From the IMG/VR virus record IMGVR_UViG_3300021171_000005, positions 1 through 64,000 of that record: 64,000 bases of DNA; one strand, given 5' to 3'. The notes under the pieces were generated by a model. The model was not told the origin of the DNA. It was given only the letters and a program-made list of their open reading frames with translations, and did not search any database. The stretch comes from a virus. Position numbers and translations under genes: made by a program. Every line of letters starts with the position of its first letter. Within the stretch, counting starts at the first letter, position 1. Below, one piece after another: positions 41,401 to 50,151 of the stretch.

Positions 41401-42134
41401 CGGATATGGGTTTCTACACGTCTGATAAGCGATTCGTTATTCTGAATCCGTCCTCGGGTCCGTCAGACGTTGGATTTACGATTGGCAATGTAATTACGTC
41501 GATCAGTCCTACTGCTGCGTATGTTACGTGGCATTCTTCTGGGGAAGATTCGGCGTGGTTCATCTCTAATGGTTCGACTGGATGGTACCGAGTCAGCCCA
41601 ACTCCTTCACCGGAGCAGGGAATCACATGGTCACCTTTTGCCTCCATTGTTGGCGGGGCGAAGGCGGTCCAATCAATTGAAACCTCGCCGGGCGTGCATA
41701 ATCTTTTGTTGGGACCAACGACCTCCGGTCCTATTCTGAATCGCAGCATCAGTTCATTTCAGGATAATAGCAGCAACTATTCGTGGTTTGCGACGGTCGG
41801 CAGTCATGTGCTGGCGAATCCCGGACAGCTCGCCGAAGTGATGTTCTTGGCAGTGGATTCAGTGGCAATCGGAACCCCACCGTCGATTAGTGTAGTGTTC
41901 GACGAGGCCGTGCCTTATTACACGGGAGCATTCGAGCCGATTAATAACCCGGTGTACGATCCACCGACAACTCATCCTAGTGCCTCTCTTTATCAACAGA
42001 GATTCTATTTGTCCGAAACTGGACAACCAGCGGTGTGTCGGTCAATGCAGTATAGGATCGATTTCCCGGCGGAAAATGTGCAAAACGAAATCTTAAGCTG
42101 CACCGTCTTTGGCGCGTTGCTCGTGGAGCAATAA
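38418..42134 (+). CDS. Large tail protein (tail tubular B / nozzle-like)
   Basis: 1238 residues. The ATG at 38418 in TAATG with the previous stop is preferred over a start at 38343 inside that gene. PPRYAPLYTSRFWSGLNTNR and GDALIDGSNCEITPRLTLAR near the start are typical for tail-nozzle-type proteins of podoviruses. The remainder is Ser/Thr/Gly/Asn-rich beta structure with several Ig-like stretches. Longer than usual for gp12-like proteins, implying inserted domains. Confidence 0.55.
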   Translation: MTGSLQLAGAQSQKPPRYAPLYTSRFWSGLNTNRSPLRSAGSAYEERYLGTRGDALIDGSNCEITPRLTLARRPGNPVYNSSTFGPVDAFYSFREFNATTEQIRVMVDETTALYDGTANSRILVFTKSSGAGQSFMQSVGNNLFFANGIDQKKWVQTLFTRNASGALPNIANSTTLSTVSTPFLTTYVIDSNGNLQQLLATSLTTISNVAYTAPTLTLTVGSTAGITVGQNYVIWNMATAVWLDGMTINVVTASGTTVTATLVNAAHANYASAADTGNFTVIGGTPSAVTGGSVPTWNTTVPAAGNTPPWQGGFTVDGTAIWVNRGNPVENWGIAQTTSPPTVTVGSASAAWHANTYYSLPGVVIDTRSSNNNIWQATTTGTTGSTISFPTSPSVGDNFTEGTIVWHCVANTASAVWASHTNFASGALIVETAGGTPCLFRLSIAQPSVQLSTLMTAKFVAHSASGVFDGDWGGSVGAPVLFGTATPLVIAATATNINSHLWNRYNTSLQPIVVYTLNGAGESSAATSTTPWAGATTNWEMMLFGTMTVNQAGPVSFLVGHNDGFYLGMDGGATYVSGPNTGLSTRTLSPWNGYPLVGGNNVPGDFSAGETLTVNCPTAGTYNFEWAFAQKDTFQVFTVTANGAQITPTPLETGTSIPSFPGFSKAFAPNYANIVETQIGNPAVPSVPGSKAYEWDNLGPVTDFAWRAKVAVTLANTTITDPNNNTEAPFEAGVSGTVTPTFATGLNQLTNDNPNLVWINKGPASAPTPGTISAFNGGFQYVVALVNTMTNTVSNASGFSVATGNFIGASGITITGGLPATANIDPQSDWVAIFRTTDGQTTPFLIPGTGNSIYTVPLSQYLQNGYVDSTPDTGLNNLIEAPIAGENTPPANGAQNLTYHLSRIFFSVGNTVYWTSGPDAPVGNGIEGVAPANTQVFPSLVRRLVPTTAGLFVFTVSDIYVIIGQGTASNPIQPAYPYLQGIGLLNYNALDINGADMGFYTSDKRFVILNPSSGPSDVGFTIGNVITSISPTAAYVTWHSSGEDSAWFISNGSTGWYRVSPTPSPEQGITWSPFASIVGGAKAVQSIETSPGVHNLLLGPTTSGPILNRSISSFQDNSSNYSWFATVGSHVLANPGQLAEVMFLAVDSVAIGTPPSISVVFDEAVPYYTGAFEPINNPVYDPPTTHPSASLYQQRFYLSETGQPAVCRSMQYRIDFPAENVQNEILSCTVFGALLVEQ

Positions 42135-42829
42135 TGGCAACGATCCAAGAAGCAATTAACAGAGATACATCTGGATATACGCGGCAGGATAACCCTTCTA
42201 CTCCGGCTCACCAGATAGAAGAATACATGCTCCCGCCTCGCAATGTAATCCAGATTTGTTCTCTGCCTAATTTGCCGGGCATTTTTCCTTCGACCAACAA
42301 CATCATCGATTTCCACGTTGGCGGCAAGGTTCCTCAATTTCGCGCACCACTGGCCGCGCCGGTTACTTCGCAAGGATCGTCTACAACTACAACCGCCGTC
42401 ATTACTGCAACTAGTTCAGGCGGCTCTACGACGCCCGGCAATCCTCCGACTTCAAAGACAGCCTCGATAACAACTCCCATTATCATTTCAGGGAATACGT
42501 TTCAAGGCACGATTCTGTTAGCGAAGTCATTTTTATTGTATACCTTGGCCGTCAATAATGCTTGCCGGGTCCGGCTGTATTCTACGTCTTCCGCGCAATC
42601 TACAGATTTATCACGCGGTTTAGGAATTCCGGTAGGGCTAGGAACGGGGCAGGGAATTATCTCGGATGTTGAAATCGACTCAGCTCCTACGATATTCCAA
42701 TATACGAATACCGATGGATCGAATGGTGACAATCCACAAGGCAATGTCGTGTATGTAACTATTACTAATTTAAGTTTATCGAACGTCGCTATAACAGCGA
42801 CCATTACGTATATCCCCTTACAATCCTAA
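42134..42829 (+). CDS. Hypothetical virion-type protein
   Basis: 231 residues, MATIQEAINRDTSGYTRQDN, with a Ser/Thr-rich middle (SSTTTTAVITATSSGGSTTP) and a beta-rich C-terminal half. TAATG overlaps at both ends place it in the tail operon. No family recognised. Confidence 0.5.
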   Translation: MATIQEAINRDTSGYTRQDNPSTPAHQIEEYMLPPRNVIQICSLPNLPGIFPSTNNIIDFHVGGKVPQFRAPLAAPVTSQGSSTTTTAVITATSSGGSTTPGNPPTSKTASITTPIIISGNTFQGTILLAKSFLLYTLAVNNACRVRLYSTSSAQSTDLSRGLGIPVGLGTGQGIISDVEIDSAPTIFQYTNTDGSNGDNPQGNVVYVTITNLSLSNVAITATITYIPLQS

Positions 42830-43203
42830 TGATATTAAGAACCTTAGACGAGAACGATAAAGCATTATTGGCCGAATGGATCGCGGCGGAGCCCGATCAC
42901 AGCAATAGTACACCTGATTTTTACTATACGCCGGGTACGAAAACTATTCTTTATTCTGATGAACAAGGTCCGGTCTGCGTGGTTCGATATTCATCGTCCC
43001 TTCGCCTCGATATCGATTTTTCACCCACTGCTGGGAAAGATAGAATTAAGAAAATGCTTTCGGCCAATTTACCGGAAGTTGTGAATCAAGCAAAAGCACA
43101 AGGTTTTAGTGAATTAGTTTTTGACAGTACGTCAAAAGCGCTGATTCGGTTCTGTGAAAAATTAGGATTTACAGTTTGTCCTGATTATCGGAAAACCTTT
43201 TAA
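42829..43203 (+). CDS. GNAT-like protein
   Basis: 124 residues. LRTLDENDKALLAEWIAAEP then VVRYSSSLRLDIDFSPTAGK and a final LIRFCEKLGFTVCPDYRK resemble degenerate GNAT proteins found near tail genes of podoviruses. The acetyl-CoA loop is not clear, so it may be inactive. Its stop overlaps the end of a minus-strand homing gene by 4 nt. Confidence 0.5.
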   Translation: MILRTLDENDKALLAEWIAAEPDHSNSTPDFYYTPGTKTILYSDEQGPVCVVRYSSSLRLDIDFSPTAGKDRIKKMLSANLPEVVNQAKAQGFSELVFDSTSKALIRFCEKLGFTVCPDYRKTF

Positions 43204-43700
43204 TCAACGTGTTTCCATATTTGCCGATGGCAAATTGAACTGAGCGTTGATTCGCTAAGTTTAAACATTGAAGACAGTTGGCGAAGTAAATAACCTTCCG
43301 CTCGCAACTGTCGAATCCGCTTCACGTCCTCTTCGGATATCTTTGATTGGCTGTGTGCTGATCCAACAGATGCGAGGCCCGTTTGGTAGGCGTGGGTCTC
43401 GTTTTCCGAACGAGTTGACCATTCTAAATTACATGCTCGATTGTCTGTTTTAATTCCATTGATATGGTTTACCTCTGATTTGTTATCCGGATTAGGAACA
43501 AATGTGACGGCGATCAATCGTGACACATATTTGTTAATTTGTTTTCCATTATCAACATGCATACAAACACGATGATAACCAATATTGTTTGTAGATGGAG
43601 TTAGAACTTGAGATTTTCCTATTCTACGAATATGCCCGTCAGTGGATGCTTCATAAAACTTGTCATATCCGGGAATTGGTTTCCAAACTGGCTTAATCAT
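43200..43700 (-). CDS. NUMOD4-HNH homing endonuclease
   Basis: 166 residues on the minus strand. WKPIPGYDKFYEASTDGHIR is the NUMOD4 motif; SRLIAVTFVPNPDNKSEVNH then ING and NRACNLEWSTRSEN are the HNH_3 core; KISEEDVKRIRQLRAEGYLL with LSSICHRQIW is a helix-turn-helix end. Typical free-standing homing endonuclease, opposite in strand to the tail genes. A promoter ends 6 nt upstream of its ATG. Confidence 0.85.
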   Translation of the reverse strand: MIKPVWKPIPGYDKFYEASTDGHIRRIGKSQVLTPSTNNIGYHRVCMHVDNGKQINKYVSRLIAVTFVPNPDNKSEVNHINGIKTDNRACNLEWSTRSENETHAYQTGLASVGSAHSQSKISEEDVKRIRQLRAEGYLLRQLSSMFKLSESTLSSICHRQIWKHVD

Positions 43701-43706
43701 CCAAAT

Positions 43707-43735
43707 ATGATATCACATAAGGCGCGATAATGCAA
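43707..43735 (-). promoter_or_regulatory. Promoter of a homing endonuclease gene
   Basis: On the minus strand TTGCAT (43735-43730), 17 nt, TATCAT (43712-43707). Only 6 nt separate the -10 from the ATG, so the mRNA should be leaderless. It overlaps the start of the plus-strand gene at 43730. Confidence 0.6.
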
Positions 43736-44524
43736 TATATTTATACAACAATAACCGTCGATATGGTATCAGGCCAAGTCCTTGAGAAAGAAGGATTTTG
43801 GTACGACGGATTGACTGAATTAGCTTGTGGAGCCGGAACCGACCAAAAGCAAATCTATAATCAGCAGCTTGACAATCTAAATAGTCTAAGCAATCGCGCT
43901 CAACAAATATTTGGGGATTCGTCAAATATTTTCAATAGCTTAACCGCTGGTTTTGAACCAATTGCCGCAGCCGGTCCCGGTCAAAACGGATTTACCGCAC
44001 CGGAATTGGCTAATCTTCAATCTCAAGCCATTACGCAGACCGGGCAGGCTTATCGTAATGCTGCACAGGCCGCCGGAGAACGATCTGCCGCAGCGGGTGG
44101 AGGAAATGCTTTACTTCCAAGTGGCACTACTGCTCAGTTGCAAGCAAATATTGCACAAGCTGGAGCTGGCCAAACCGCCAACGAACTGTCAAATATTAAT
44201 CTACAAAATGCCCAAGTCGGCAGACAAAATTGGTTGTCAGCTGCTGGAATTTTATCCGGTGCTCCCAATGTATTTAATCCTGCCATAAGTGCGGGGAATT
44301 CGGTTACTGGAGCAGGATCGGCGACTGCAAATACGGCAAATCAAATTGCTCAGCAAGACAATTCTTGGATGAATGTCGTTGGCGGGGCGCTCGGGGGGAT
44401 CACCAGTGGACTTACTAGCGGCTTGATGAAGGGCAGTAGCGGCGGCTCTGGTGGCGGGGGCGGAGGAGGATTCCTTCCGTCGGATTCAGGTGGTTGGGGC
44501 GACGTAGGTTCATCGACAGGATAA
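43730..44524 (+). CDS. Putative internal virion protein (gp14-like)
   Basis: 264 residues. Gln/Ala/Asn-rich: SLSNRAQQIFGDSSNIFNSL, NGFTAPELANLQSQAITQTG, SWMNVVGGALGGITSGLTSG, ending in a glycine run. Such sequences occupy the place of small internal virion/ejection proteins in podoviruses. An alternative ATG exists at 43763. Confidence 0.5.
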   Translation: MQYIYTTITVDMVSGQVLEKEGFWYDGLTELACGAGTDQKQIYNQQLDNLNSLSNRAQQIFGDSSNIFNSLTAGFEPIAAAGPGQNGFTAPELANLQSQAITQTGQAYRNAAQAAGERSAAAGGGNALLPSGTTAQLQANIAQAGAGQTANELSNINLQNAQVGRQNWLSAAGILSGAPNVFNPAISAGNSVTGAGSATANTANQIAQQDNSWMNVVGGALGGITSGLTSGLMKGSSGGSGGGGGGGFLPSDSGGWGDVGSSTG

Positions 44525-44526
44525 TT

Positions 44527-46713
44527 ATGGCAGATGATGATCAGGTAATAGAAGCACCAGAAGTAGACGAGTCTCCCGAACCGGATCAGTCCAGTTCTGG
44601 ACAACCTCCGGTCGCTGCCGCGCCGATGGCTCCGCCTGCCCAGCCGCAGGGTCCGCCCATTCAGGTCGTAGCCGCGCATCCAAAGGCGAATCTTTTTCAT
44701 AATCTCTTGAACGCTCTGGGGGGCGGGGATCAAACGCAATATTCCGTCGATCCACAAACTGGGGCGATGTCGGTTACCCGTGTTCCTCAAACTTCTGGCC
44801 AATTGGCTAAGGGAATCCTAGCCGGTGCCCTCACGGGAATGTTCGCGGGCGCGGGGGAGCGCGGTCCCGGAAGCGAAGGTCGATCCGCCGCCGCTGGATT
44901 CGCCGCCGCACAACAGCAACGCAATGCTGTTCAGGCACAGAACCAAGCAATGGCTAAGGAAGATTTTGAGCGCCAGCAACAGGCCAAAGTCCGCCAAGCG
45001 CAGATTATGAAGGCGAATTTCGACGCCATGAAATCTGCTTACGCTATCGGCAAGGAAAACGACGAACAGAAAGATAAAATCGTTTCCAATCATGCCGATG
45101 ATTTGGCTCAGTGGGCTAATACTGGAGCGGTTAAAGACAAAGACGTTCCGTCCGATCAATTGATGAAGAAAGGTTACGATCCGTCCAAATATATCGCAGT
45201 GCCGGATGGTAAAGTTGCTGTCTTCAAACCGGATGGCTCGCGGGCGACGGACGAAAATGGCGTTCCGCTTTCTCAACTGACGTACAGCGTTATCGACGGA
45301 ACTACGCAGGCCCCGCTTACGCAAGAAAAATATGACAAGATGGTGAAATACGGCCTTCAGAAGCAGGGATCGTCTACACAAATTCCTGAAGGTGCAACCG
45401 TTTCTTCCGCAGTTCTGGCCCAAATGAATCATCGTATGGACCTCGTTGATCAGACGCAGAATGAGATTGATAAGGCCATTGGACCGGGCAAAGTTAATGT
45501 AGTGGACAAGATCAAAGAGAATCCGGGATTATTGCCCGCCATTGAAGCCTACCACAACGATGGTTCCTCTACAGAAATCGACAATCAGATTAATAACCTT
45601 CAGGCAAAGAATCCTCAAGCTGCGGGGCTTATGCGTAGTTTGGTGGGTAAAGACGAACTCGAAGGTCTCAAGGAAAAACGCGAGGATCGTATCGCTGCTG
45701 GAAAAGCCGCAGCTACGGAAACCGCACGAATCAACGCCGAAGAAGGCACTCCAACTGGAAAAGCAAAAGCTAAGAAAGAATCTCAGCAACTAACTAACGA
45801 ACAACTCGAAGGCCAAATTAAGCAACTAGATTTGGCTAAGAAAAAAGCCGAAGCCGCGCCCGCAAATACTCAACACGGCCCACTTGAGAACGGTATCGAT
45901 AATACGTATATAAATAGCTTACCTTCGGAAAAACAAAACGCAGTGCGTTTGATTGGCAAAGGAACCATTCCATATACTGCTCAAGCCCTGCGTACTTCGG
46001 TAGGTCAGAATTATTTAGAAATCCTCGCCAATGCTTTCCCCGGAGATGCTACTCATCCGGGATTCGATGCTTCTCGTTTTCCAATATACGAGAAAACTCG
46101 TATGGGATTTACTTCGGGCAAAGAAGCTCAAGGTACCCGAGCATTTAGCACAGCAATGGAACACTTGAAGGAGGCAAATGACAATATCAGTGCCCTTTCT
46201 ACCATTGGCGGATTAAAGGATTTAACTCAAATCGGAGCGTTCGGTTCTTCTGCTCGTCAACAAGCGAATCGTCTAAACGTGGCAAAAGATGCGGTCGGAG
46301 AAGAACTAGCAAAAGCGTATAAAGCGGGTGTAGCCGATAAAAATGAAGTTGAAGGTTGGAAAGATAAGTTGAATACCAATGTTCCTAGTAAATTGAAAGA
46401 TAATATTCAAGAAGTTGCCCGACTACTCAAAGGTCAATTCGATTCTTTGCAGTCTCAATGGGATAATGGCTCTCCTCCGGGGATGGTTTCTCCATTGAAT
46501 AATTTGATTTCGCCGCAAGCACAAAAAGCCTATAAAGGCATCATTGGGCAAGATATCGGATATGGCACGTCGGCAGGGAGCGCACAGAATCCGCCAGCAG
46601 CCCCGCAATCTCATACATTTAGTCTCAGCGCGTGGCAGAAAGCCAATCCTACCGGCGATGCGAATGCTGCTAAAGCCGCCGCGCAAGCTCAAGGATATCA
46701 GGTCACAAATTAA
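44527..46713 (+). CDS. Putative internal virion protein (gp15-like)
   Basis: 728 residues from the ATG at 44527 (an upstream in-frame ATG at 44494 lies in the preceding gene). Acidic/Pro-rich N-terminus, then long Ala/Gln/Lys helices (ERQQQAKVRQAQIMKANFDA) and coiled-coil-like regions. No enzymatic motif seen. Position and size match ejection proteins that form part of the trans-envelope conduit. A palindrome copy is at 44588-44603. Confidence 0.5.
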   Translation: MADDDQVIEAPEVDESPEPDQSSSGQPPVAAAPMAPPAQPQGPPIQVVAAHPKANLFHNLLNALGGGDQTQYSVDPQTGAMSVTRVPQTSGQLAKGILAGALTGMFAGAGERGPGSEGRSAAAGFAAAQQQRNAVQAQNQAMAKEDFERQQQAKVRQAQIMKANFDAMKSAYAIGKENDEQKDKIVSNHADDLAQWANTGAVKDKDVPSDQLMKKGYDPSKYIAVPDGKVAVFKPDGSRATDENGVPLSQLTYSVIDGTTQAPLTQEKYDKMVKYGLQKQGSSTQIPEGATVSSAVLAQMNHRMDLVDQTQNEIDKAIGPGKVNVVDKIKENPGLLPAIEAYHNDGSSTEIDNQINNLQAKNPQAAGLMRSLVGKDELEGLKEKREDRIAAGKAAATETARINAEEGTPTGKAKAKKESQQLTNEQLEGQIKQLDLAKKKAEAAPANTQHGPLENGIDNTYINSLPSEKQNAVRLIGKGTIPYTAQALRTSVGQNYLEILANAFPGDATHPGFDASRFPIYEKTRMGFTSGKEAQGTRAFSTAMEHLKEANDNISALSTIGGLKDLTQIGAFGSSARQQANRLNVAKDAVGEELAKAYKAGVADKNEVEGWKDKLNTNVPSKLKDNIQEVARLLKGQFDSLQSQWDNGSPPGMVSPLNNLISPQAQKAYKGIIGQDIGYGTSAGSAQNPPAAPQSHTFSLSAWQKANPTGDANAAKAAAQAQGYQVTN

Positions 46714-48644
46714 TGGCTACTCCGACACCACAGCCAATTGATATTTCGGCGGGTTTGGTTCCCAAACAAGATGCGGGGTCCGGTATAGATTTATCTGCCG
46801 GTCTTGATCAGTCCACATCCGGACAACCCGCCGCCCCGCAAGCACCATTCTTAGAACGAATGGGGCAGGGAATTGCTTCTGGTGCTGCTGAAACAGTTGC
46901 GGGGCTGGGCAAGATCGGCAGCCACATTCCCGGTACAAGTTACGTTTCCGAGAAATTAGGTGATGCTCTCGGTCTTCCTAAACTAGGACCCGATCAGAAT
47001 CCCTATGACACCGTAGAGAAATCCGTCCAGCACAATAAAGAGCAAGCCACTAATAATACTGCGGGGCGGATTGGATACGGAGGGGAAACGCTGACTGAAT
47101 TTCTCTTGGGCGACGAGGCTCTAAAAGGTTTGTCGTTGGCGGATAAACTTAAGGCCGCCTCTGGCGTTGCTCAAATGTTTGAGAAATCCCCGAAATTGAT
47201 GAAAGCTGTTCAGATTGGCGCGGATGCCATGAAGAACTATCCAAAGGCTACTGAAATTGTCGGCGAGGCTATGCGGCAAGGAGCGGTACAAGGAACGCAG
47301 ACTCTTGCCAAGACTGGCGGGGATGTTGACGAGGCCGCCAAAGAAGGCGCAACGATGGCCGGGACTTCCGGTGTTCTTGGCGCAGTCGGGGCAGGTGCCG
47401 GAAGCCTTCTTGAAAAAGGCGGCAAAGCCGCACAAACCGTAGAAACACTCGGCAAGGTTGCCGAAGCTGCACCATCCAAGGAAGAAGTAACCGAAGGTGC
47501 TAAAAACGCCGTAGATGCCGCCAAGCAATCCATGCACACGAAGTTCGAGGCGGGCATTCAAGATTTGACCGAACGTTTGGGCGATAAAGAAGTTCCTCAT
47601 GCGGACAGTCCTATCGCCGCTACTGCAAAAGAATTGATTAAGGCTCCCGAACCAGCCGAGCACGGGTTGGTGGCTGCTGCGAAAGAAGCCGCTGGCGAAA
47701 GAATGGACAAACCAGTGAAGGCTTTGCTTGATAAGGCCGCTGCGCAAGAAGGGCAGGCGTGGAAAGTAAATGATTTAGTTGATTTCCGGCAAGCCGTTAG
47801 AAAATTGGCGGATTCTTACCCGCCCGGCGACCCTAATGCCCGAACGCTTTATAAATTGCTACCTTCCGTGGACGATACTTTGGGAAAGTTGGCAGATCAA
47901 TCTGGGGATACTGCTGCTAAATCCGATTACGCGGCACTTCGAAAAGACTACAAAAACAAAATCAAATATTTCACTCCGTCTGGAAAACCAGAGGATCGCA
48001 TTGCTTATGCGACAGCCAATGTTTTACGCACAGGGACCAAAGAAGACATTGGCAAGTATCTCATGAGTGGTGATGCCCGAGCCAAGGTTAAAGCCTTGAC
48101 TGGACTGTTGGGCGATGACGGGGCTAAAGATATTGGTAAAAATGTTTTCAGTACGATGCTAGAAGATGCTTCTCCAAATGGAAGATTGAATCCGACAGCT
48201 CTTGTCCAGAAGTGGGCAAAGTTACCAAATGAAGCCAAGAACAGTCTCTTTGATTCTAAGATTGGCGACACCGCTATCCAACAGCTAATGCAGGATACCA
48301 AAAGCGCCGCTCAAGTTCAGAGATTGATGCGTTTAGGTGTGTTGTCTGCCATCTCTGGACCCATCGCTCATCCTATAGGCGCAGGAGTTGGAACTTTATT
48401 AGGATTGACAATCGAAGGCGGAGGATTTGAGGGCGGACGGAAAATGCTAGATTACGTTGCCAATCACCCCGCAGTTTGGAAAAGTCTTGGATTGGCGGGA
48501 AAAGTTGCAAAAGCCGCCGAGTCCGGAACTGGACAAGCTCTCGGCACCGTAATCAAACAGCAGGCCGGACGCGGACTTAGCAGTGTAATGCAAGGGGCCT
48601 CGCAACCTTTGAGCGAACCCGCACCAATAGGAGAAGAACAATGA
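46713..48644 (+). CDS. Putative internal virion / ejection protein
   Basis: 643 residues. Gly/Ala-rich amphipathic stretches (GVLGAVGAGAGSLLEKGGKA, SAISGPIAHPIGAGVGTLLG) alternate with charged helices, as expected for a protein that enters or crosses the host membrane with DNA. Palindrome copies at 46810-46825 and 48520-48535, and a near copy at 48203-48218. Coupled to genes on both sides (TAATG, ATGA). Confidence 0.5.
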   Translation: MATPTPQPIDISAGLVPKQDAGSGIDLSAGLDQSTSGQPAAPQAPFLERMGQGIASGAAETVAGLGKIGSHIPGTSYVSEKLGDALGLPKLGPDQNPYDTVEKSVQHNKEQATNNTAGRIGYGGETLTEFLLGDEALKGLSLADKLKAASGVAQMFEKSPKLMKAVQIGADAMKNYPKATEIVGEAMRQGAVQGTQTLAKTGGDVDEAAKEGATMAGTSGVLGAVGAGAGSLLEKGGKAAQTVETLGKVAEAAPSKEEVTEGAKNAVDAAKQSMHTKFEAGIQDLTERLGDKEVPHADSPIAATAKELIKAPEPAEHGLVAAAKEAAGERMDKPVKALLDKAAAQEGQAWKVNDLVDFRQAVRKLADSYPPGDPNARTLYKLLPSVDDTLGKLADQSGDTAAKSDYAALRKDYKNKIKYFTPSGKPEDRIAYATANVLRTGTKEDIGKYLMSGDARAKVKALTGLLGDDGAKDIGKNVFSTMLEDASPNGRLNPTALVQKWAKLPNEAKNSLFDSKIGDTAIQQLMQDTKSAAQVQRLMRLGVLSAISGPIAHPIGAGVGTLLGLTIEGGGFEGGRKMLDYVANHPAVWKSLGLAGKVAKAAESGTGQALGTVIKQQAGRGLSSVMQGASQPLSEPAPIGEEQ

Positions 48645-48952
48645 AATGCAGCGATCCCAATTGTGTATACGATCAATGTGCCGGGCATACTGAAGTAAAG
48701 CCCTTGGATTATACACACGAACATCAGAAAGTTAAGTCTCGTCTCACCGGTAAAAACGTCGAGATCGCACAAGGGCCGATGCCCGCTGCCGCCGACCCGT
48801 CGAAAGGTGGATTGGTGCCCAGCAATCCGTTTGTTTCGCAGGCTCAAGCTGGCTATCTTCACAGTCATCCATCCGTACTCGGGGCCTCGCGATTGAAAGA
48901 ATGGGATAACGCAACTCGTGGCAAGCACCTGCCAAAGCATGTGAAGAAATAA
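48641..48952 (+). CDS. Hypothetical Cys/His N-terminal protein
   Basis: 103 residues, MKCSDPNCVYDQCAGHTEVK: four possible metal ligands in the first 16 residues. The rest is basic and Pro/Ala-rich, ending HLPKHVKK. ATGA overlap upstream and TAATG downstream. Perhaps an accessory of the hydrolase that follows. Confidence 0.5.
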   Translation: MKCSDPNCVYDQCAGHTEVKPLDYTHEHQKVKSRLTGKNVEIAQGPMPAAADPSKGGLVPSNPFVSQAQAGYLHSHPSVLGASRLKEWDNATRGKHLPKHVKK

Positions 48953-49413
48953 TGGGATATTCGTTGGGAAATTACGGTATCAGTACCGCCCCGCAACAAA
49001 CGGTAGGCAGCAGTCGCTACGCAGACCTAATCAAAGGTCAGCTAGCATTGACAGCTTGGCGACACGGCAGGACCTACGGTGGCCACGCCGCAAGTCTCTT
49101 GATCGCGCAGGTGATCGCTACGAGAGTTAAAAAGGGCTGGGGTAATTGGTTCGACGTTATTCAGAACATCTATAAATGCTCCGCAACTTTGGAACAACCC
49201 ATTGGCTTTCCGAATGCTTGGGACCGGGATTTTTTGAGAGTACTCGCAGAAATCGATGGCGTGTTCGATGGCACTGCCAAAGACAATACGAATGCGGCAC
49301 TGTTTTGGGCAGACCTTAATAATATAACCTCCGAGTGGTTCCTAGAAAATGTGGCGCGGTCACCTAATCATACCCGTGTAGCAGATATGAATTCATTGAC
49401 GTTCTGGAGCTAA
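48952..49413 (+). CDS. Possible cell-wall hydrolase (SleB/Hydrolase_2-like)
   Basis: 153 residues. LTAWRHGRTYGGHAASLLIA then QVIATRVKKGWGNWFD resembles the start of Hydrolase_2-type proteins, which cut peptidoglycan. The expected catalytic Glu of that region is not obvious (R/H/G/R where E is usual). It may be an inactive or divergent form, or a virion-bound lysin. Modest confidence. Confidence 0.4.
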   Translation: MGYSLGNYGISTAPQQTVGSSRYADLIKGQLALTAWRHGRTYGGHAASLLIAQVIATRVKKGWGNWFDVIQNIYKCSATLEQPIGFPNAWDRDFLRVLAEIDGVFDGTAKDNTNAALFWADLNNITSEWFLENVARSPNHTRVADMNSLTFWS

Positions 49414-50151
49414 ATGGCGACACCTACGGGCATGGCGCAGATTAAGGGTGGATTGTTTCAGGACCTAGAAGGCTCCCCGCTTTCTAATGGCACCCTGCTT
49501 ATTGAACTCAGCCATGACTGCAATTTAGGCAGTGTTCCTGAGCAAGTGGTTGCGGGGCTCAAGCGAATTGTCACGCTGGATACTAACGGAAATATTCCAA
49601 GTAATCCGCCAACGTATTTGTTTATTAATTCGTTGCTTACACCCGCAGGTAGTTACTATATTGTTCGGGGCTTTAAGAGCGACGGCACCAACGCTTTTGG
49701 ACCGCAGTTTTGGGTGATATCCACCGATCCAACCGACGTAGGCACTTTGATTCCTACTAATCCGCCGGGCGGTATTCCGATTGTAGCGGCGGCGACACGA
49801 GTTGCATCGTTCAATTTTCAAGTTGATGGCGGCGGTTCTGCGATTACAACCGGCGCAAAAGGACAGTGGTCAGTTCCGACCGCTTGTACGGTGACCGGGT
49901 GGGTTTTAACAGCGGATCAATCTGGCTCCTGTGTAATAGACGTTTTGCGCTCGACGTATGCGGGGTTTCCTACGACTGTCAGTATTGCCTCGACCGACAA
50001 GCCAACTTTAAGTTCGGCGCAGAAAAATGAGAACCTTGCGTTAAGTGTTTGGACGACGGCTCTCGCACAGGGTGACGAACTCCAAATAAATGTCAATTCG
50101 GCCTCTACGGTGACCCGCGTAAATCTTAGTATTTTGGTTTCGATTCCGTGA
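49414..50151 (+). CDS. Tail fibre-like protein, type I N-domain
   Basis: 245 residues. The N-terminal 120 residues (GGLFQDLEGSPLSNGTLLIE, NGNIPSNPPTYLFINS, VGTLIPTNPPGG) are shared with 50879-52072. The C-terminal half (SVPTACTVTGWVLTADQSGS, then CVIDVLRSTYAGFP) is a beta domain common in phage appendages. Likely a fibre or baseplate-like attachment protein. Confidence 0.55.
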   Translation: MATPTGMAQIKGGLFQDLEGSPLSNGTLLIELSHDCNLGSVPEQVVAGLKRIVTLDTNGNIPSNPPTYLFINSLLTPAGSYYIVRGFKSDGTNAFGPQFWVISTDPTDVGTLIPTNPPGGIPIVAAATRVASFNFQVDGGGSAITTGAKGQWSVPTACTVTGWVLTADQSGSCVIDVLRSTYAGFPTTVSIASTDKPTLSSAQKNENLALSVWTTALAQGDELQINVNSASTVTRVNLSILVSIP